NCBI RefSeq assembly: GCF_000364225.2 | Contig: NZ_AQFT02000001.1 | Span: forward strand, 1,364,001 to 1,428,000 | Length of the DNA: 64,000 nucleotides | Source: Eubacterium plexicaudatum ASF492 | GTDB lineage: Bacteria; Bacillota; Clostridia; Lachnospirales; Lachnospiraceae | Direction: 5' to 3' | Shown: positions 61,497-64,000 of the stretch, piece after piece | Layout: each line of letters opens with the position of its first letter | Numbering within the stretch: position 1 is the stretch's first letter | The notes under the pieces: generated by a model | Databases searched by the model: none | Told to the model about the DNA's origin: nothing | Seen by the model: the letters and a program-made list of their open reading frames with translations, nothing else | Made by a program: the position numbers and the translations under genes

Positions 61497-62795
61497 ATGG
61501 CGCGTATCATGCTCTGCATTCTGCTGGTCGTTGTTCTGCTGTTGGAACAGCCACAGTTCACGAAGGGGCGCGGCGCCATGGAACGACCGCTTTCTCCTTC
61601 TTTGGATTATGCATATACGTTAAACGAAGCACGTAATGCAAACAGCAGCATCCCGGTCTATGATATTATCTACAACCTGAATCTGGGTGAAAACCATTAC
61701 AGGAACCCATCTGTGTATTATGAACAGCTGTTGCCGTTAAAGCTGATGTCTCCGCGCAGAGAAGGATATAATTTTGCAGGCTGGTACACGGACAGCAGCT
61801 ACAAACATCCGCTGACGGAAATTACGGACTGCAAAGACGGAAATCTGATTCTTTTTGCGAAGTGGACAAAGAAAATATCCGCTTCCATGAATATCCAGCT
61901 GTATTCTTACGGAGCCTCCAGTCTGACGCGTTCACCTGAAAAAAAGCTGGCAGATATGAACTATCGGATTTTAGAAGATCTGGATATTCCAGGAATGCCA
62001 TATACCAGATTTGAAGATTATATTGCGAATAAATTATTTAATGTAGATCAGTGTCCACAAGGTCTGTGCGTGACAGAGGAATTGATCTTTGTTACTTCGT
62101 ACAGCACGGGGGAAAAAGAAAACTACGGATGCCTGTATGTCTTTGACCGGAAAACGGGAGAATATCTGATGACACTTTCCATGAAGCCGGGCAGTCATCT
62201 GGGAGGCATTTGCTATGATGGAGAAAGTCTTTGGGTCTGCCATTCCAACTATCGTACGATTGAACGGCTGGACTATGCTCTTATTCGCGAACTGGCACGG
62301 CATAAGCCGGGCAGGACGATTGAGCTGACACAGGAGCACGAGGAATACCGGGTGTCCAACTCACCGTCGTGTATTACCTATTTCAGCGGAAAACTGTGGA
62401 TAGCCACGCATACCAGATTTTTTAAATCCGTGATGAAATCCTACCGTTTTACGAATGGTTCGCCGGAGGAATGTGAAGAATTTGCCATACCGGATAAAGT
62501 GCAGGGGGTCGCATTTGATGAAAAAGGGCATGTTTACCTGAGTACTTCTTTCGGACGTGAAAAGTCGTCTTATATTAAAGTATACAAATCCGCTTATGAC
62601 CTTAGCAAACACCCGGAAAAGCCGGCGGAATGCGTGGAAATGCCGCCTTGCTCGGAAGAACTGGCAATTGCGGGAGACGAGCTGCTGGTGCTGTTTGAAT
62701 CGGGCGCGCAAAAATATATGGAAGGCACGGACGGCAAAGGGAAGGCGCTGGCGCCACTGGACCATATGGTGGCGATTCATCTGGATTCGTTTTAG
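61497..62795 (+). CDS. secreted protein with InlB-type repeat and beta-propeller-like domain
   Basis: This 432-aa protein has a signal peptide (residues 1-22, Leu/Val-rich) and a Listeria-Bacteroides InlB repeat with GYNFAGWYTDSSYKHPLTEIT near residue 93 ending LFAKWTKK. From about residue 175 the chain has repeated strand patterns (CYDGESLWVCHSN, YFSGKLWIATHT, AFDEKGHVYLSTS) like a propeller. ATG 61497 follows GGAGGAGCCAAGGGAA. No LPXTG anchor is visible. Function unknown. Confidence 0.75.
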   Translation: MARIMLCILLVVVLLLEQPQFTKGRGAMERPLSPSLDYAYTLNEARNANSSIPVYDIIYNLNLGENHYRNPSVYYEQLLPLKLMSPRREGYNFAGWYTDSSYKHPLTEITDCKDGNLILFAKWTKKISASMNIQLYSYGASSLTRSPEKKLADMNYRILEDLDIPGMPYTRFEDYIANKLFNVDQCPQGLCVTEELIFVTSYSTGEKENYGCLYVFDRKTGEYLMTLSMKPGSHLGGICYDGESLWVCHSNYRTIERLDYALIRELARHKPGRTIELTQEHEEYRVSNSPSCITYFSGKLWIATHTRFFKSVMKSYRFTNGSPEECEEFAIPDKVQGVAFDEKGHVYLSTSFGREKSSYIKVYKSAYDLSKHPEKPAECVEMPPCSEELAIAGDELLVLFESGAQKYMEGTDGKGKALAPLDHMVAIHLDSF

Positions 62796-62796
62796 A

Positions 62797-62941
62797 GTTC
62801 CTGTTCACACCAGGACTTTGCATTTACTGCAAAGTCCGTAAGAATTAGTAAATTTAGCCAAAGAATCCGGCGCTTCGCCGCAGGCGAACTTTCAATGTGC
62901 CGGATTCAGTTACTGTGAGCGCCGCAGGTGTGAACAGTAAC
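62797..62941. repeat. complex palindromic intergenic element
   Basis: Outer arms (GTTCCTGTTCACACC and GGTGTGAACAGTAAC) enclose GGACTTTGC/GCAAAGTCC, AATCCGGC/GCCGGATT and, inside the latter, TTCGCC/GGCGAA. GTTACTGT/ACAGTAAC at the right offers an alternative fold. It follows the secreted-protein gene and has no T run. Confidence 0.7.
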
Positions 62942-62981
62942 GTTTTAGAGCCTGAATTTTCCATACATTGTTGTGTTTTTA

Positions 62982-63009
62982 TTGACAAATAGGTATGATG
63001 TGGTAGAAT
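62982..63009 (+). promoter_or_regulatory. promoter of leuS
   Basis: TTGACA at 62982 and TAGAAT at 63004 are 16 nt apart, 80 nt before leuS. No T-box sequence is seen in the leader. Confidence 0.65.
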
Positions 63010-63088
63010 TTAAGTGTTTCCGGTATCAGGTGAGTAAAATGCAGGTATGAAATCATACACACAATAAAAACTAAAAATGGAGGAACAT

Positions 63089-64000
63089 ATGTCAGAAGTA
63101 TACAACCACAAAGTCGTCGAGCAGAAATGGCAGAAAATCTGGGATGATGAGAAAGCTTTTGCCGCATCGGATGACTATTCCAAACCAAAATACTACGCGC
63201 TGGTGGAGTTTCCGTATCCATCCGGACAGGGACTGCATGTCGGCCATCCAAGGCCGTATACGGCGCTGGATATTGTTGCGCGTAAGCGTCGGATGCAGGG
63301 GTATAACGTATTGTATCCAATGGGATGGGATGCGTTTGGTCTGCCGACGGAAAACTATGCGATTAAAAATAAAATACATCCGAAGACCGTCACAAGAAAC
63401 AATATCGTACGATTCAAAGAACAACTCCATTCGTTAGGCTATTCGTTTGACTGGGACCGGGAAGTGAATACGACGGACCCTAATTATTATAAGTGGACAC
63501 AGTGGATCTTTTTAAAGCTGTTTCAGGCGGGACTTGCCTATAAAAAAGAAATGCCGATCAACTGGTGTACGAGCTGCAAGGTCGGTCTTGCAAATGAGGA
63601 AGTGGTTAACGGCGTGTGTGAACGCTGCGGCTCTCCGGTTGTGCGTAAAGTAAAAAGTGAGTGGATGCTGAAAATTACCGATTATGCGGATAAGCTGATC
63701 GAAGGCTTGCAGGATGTGGACTACATTGAACGGGTAAAAACACAGCAAAGAAACTGGATTGGAAAATCCAACGGTGCGGAAGTGGATTTTTCTATTAAAA
63801 TAAAGAAGATAAGCTGCGCATTTATACAACGCGTTCCGATACGCTGTTTGGTGTTACGTATATGGTTGTATCACCGGAACACCCGATTATTGAAAAATAT
63901 AAAGCAGAATTAAAAAATTGGGATGAGATTGATGCGTATCGGGAACAGGCAGCACACAAATCGGATTTTGAACGTGCGGAACTGGCAAAGGAAAAAACAG
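63089..64000 (+). CDS. leuS: leucine-tRNA ligase, 3' end outside window, one frameshift
   Basis: LeuS charges tRNA-Leu. The class I HIGH motif is [12 protein letters not shown] near residue 49, and a zinc-type knuckle [14 protein letters not shown] with CERCGSPV lies near residue 155. The frame breaks at the A4 run near 63801; one added A gives [21 protein letters not shown], the start of the editing domain, which stays open to the right edge. Start ATG 63089 follows GGAGGAACAT; 63077 is a weaker alternative. Confidence 0.94.

Noticed and set aside
62942..63088. T-box leader before leuS
   Set aside because: No AGGGTGGTACCGCG-like element or terminator was found; only a promoter is visible.

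Overview
The window is a piece of a low-to-mid GC Gram-positive, endospore-forming Clostridia chromosome, most likely Lachnospiraceae. Supporting genes are an alpha/beta-type SASP, GerW/YtfJ, a YlbJ-like protein, RemA, RecU, a T-box leader before pheST, and the conserved order rpmB / asp23 / fakA / recG. I saw no rRNA or tRNA gene.

Layout. 1-5 kb: SEDS protein and class B PBP pair, NUDIX hydrolase, DUF2953 and GerW. 5-14 kb: rpmB (minus), asp23-fakA-recG, SASP (minus), rqcH, a long palindrome plus a candidate structured RNA, then yicC-remA-rpoZ. 14-24 kb: rimO-pgsA-pncC, rsmD-coaD and a coiled-coil protein, ylbJ (minus), M23 peptidase, ygiQ, a pseudouridine synthase and recU. 24-29 kb: histidine genes hisZ-hisG-hisD and a HisF-like/HisIE fusion. 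29-31 kb: WYL regulator and YciI protein. 31-49.5 kb: an accessory island with decayed genes, an IS200 remnant, hicAB, a complete type I-B cas operon (cas6-cas8-cas7-cas5-cas3-cas4-cas1-cas2), a 54-repeat CRISPR array interrupted by an IS1380-type element, dinJ-yafQ and scrambled DUF5131 pieces. 50-64 kb: T-box-pheS-pheT, queA, an AAA+ DUF4143 protein, a Dabb protein, aroA and tyrA (minus), an EF-G-like factor, a secreted InlB-repeat protein and the 5' part of leuS.

Two points matter for any reader. First, about 25 genes or gene joints are broken by an apparent single missing base, nearly always in an A or T run, and many of these genes are normally essential or highly conserved. I treat these as likely sequence errors and give the full gene span. 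Second, the CRISPR locus records several events. An IS element sits inside one spacer with a 4-bp target duplication, and removing it restores a normal 36-nt spacer. Two spacers match opposite strands of the same coding sequence. The distal end of the array abuts a fragment of a DUF5131 gene whose remaining pieces lie 1.4 kb away, next to a vestigial repeat-spacer unit.
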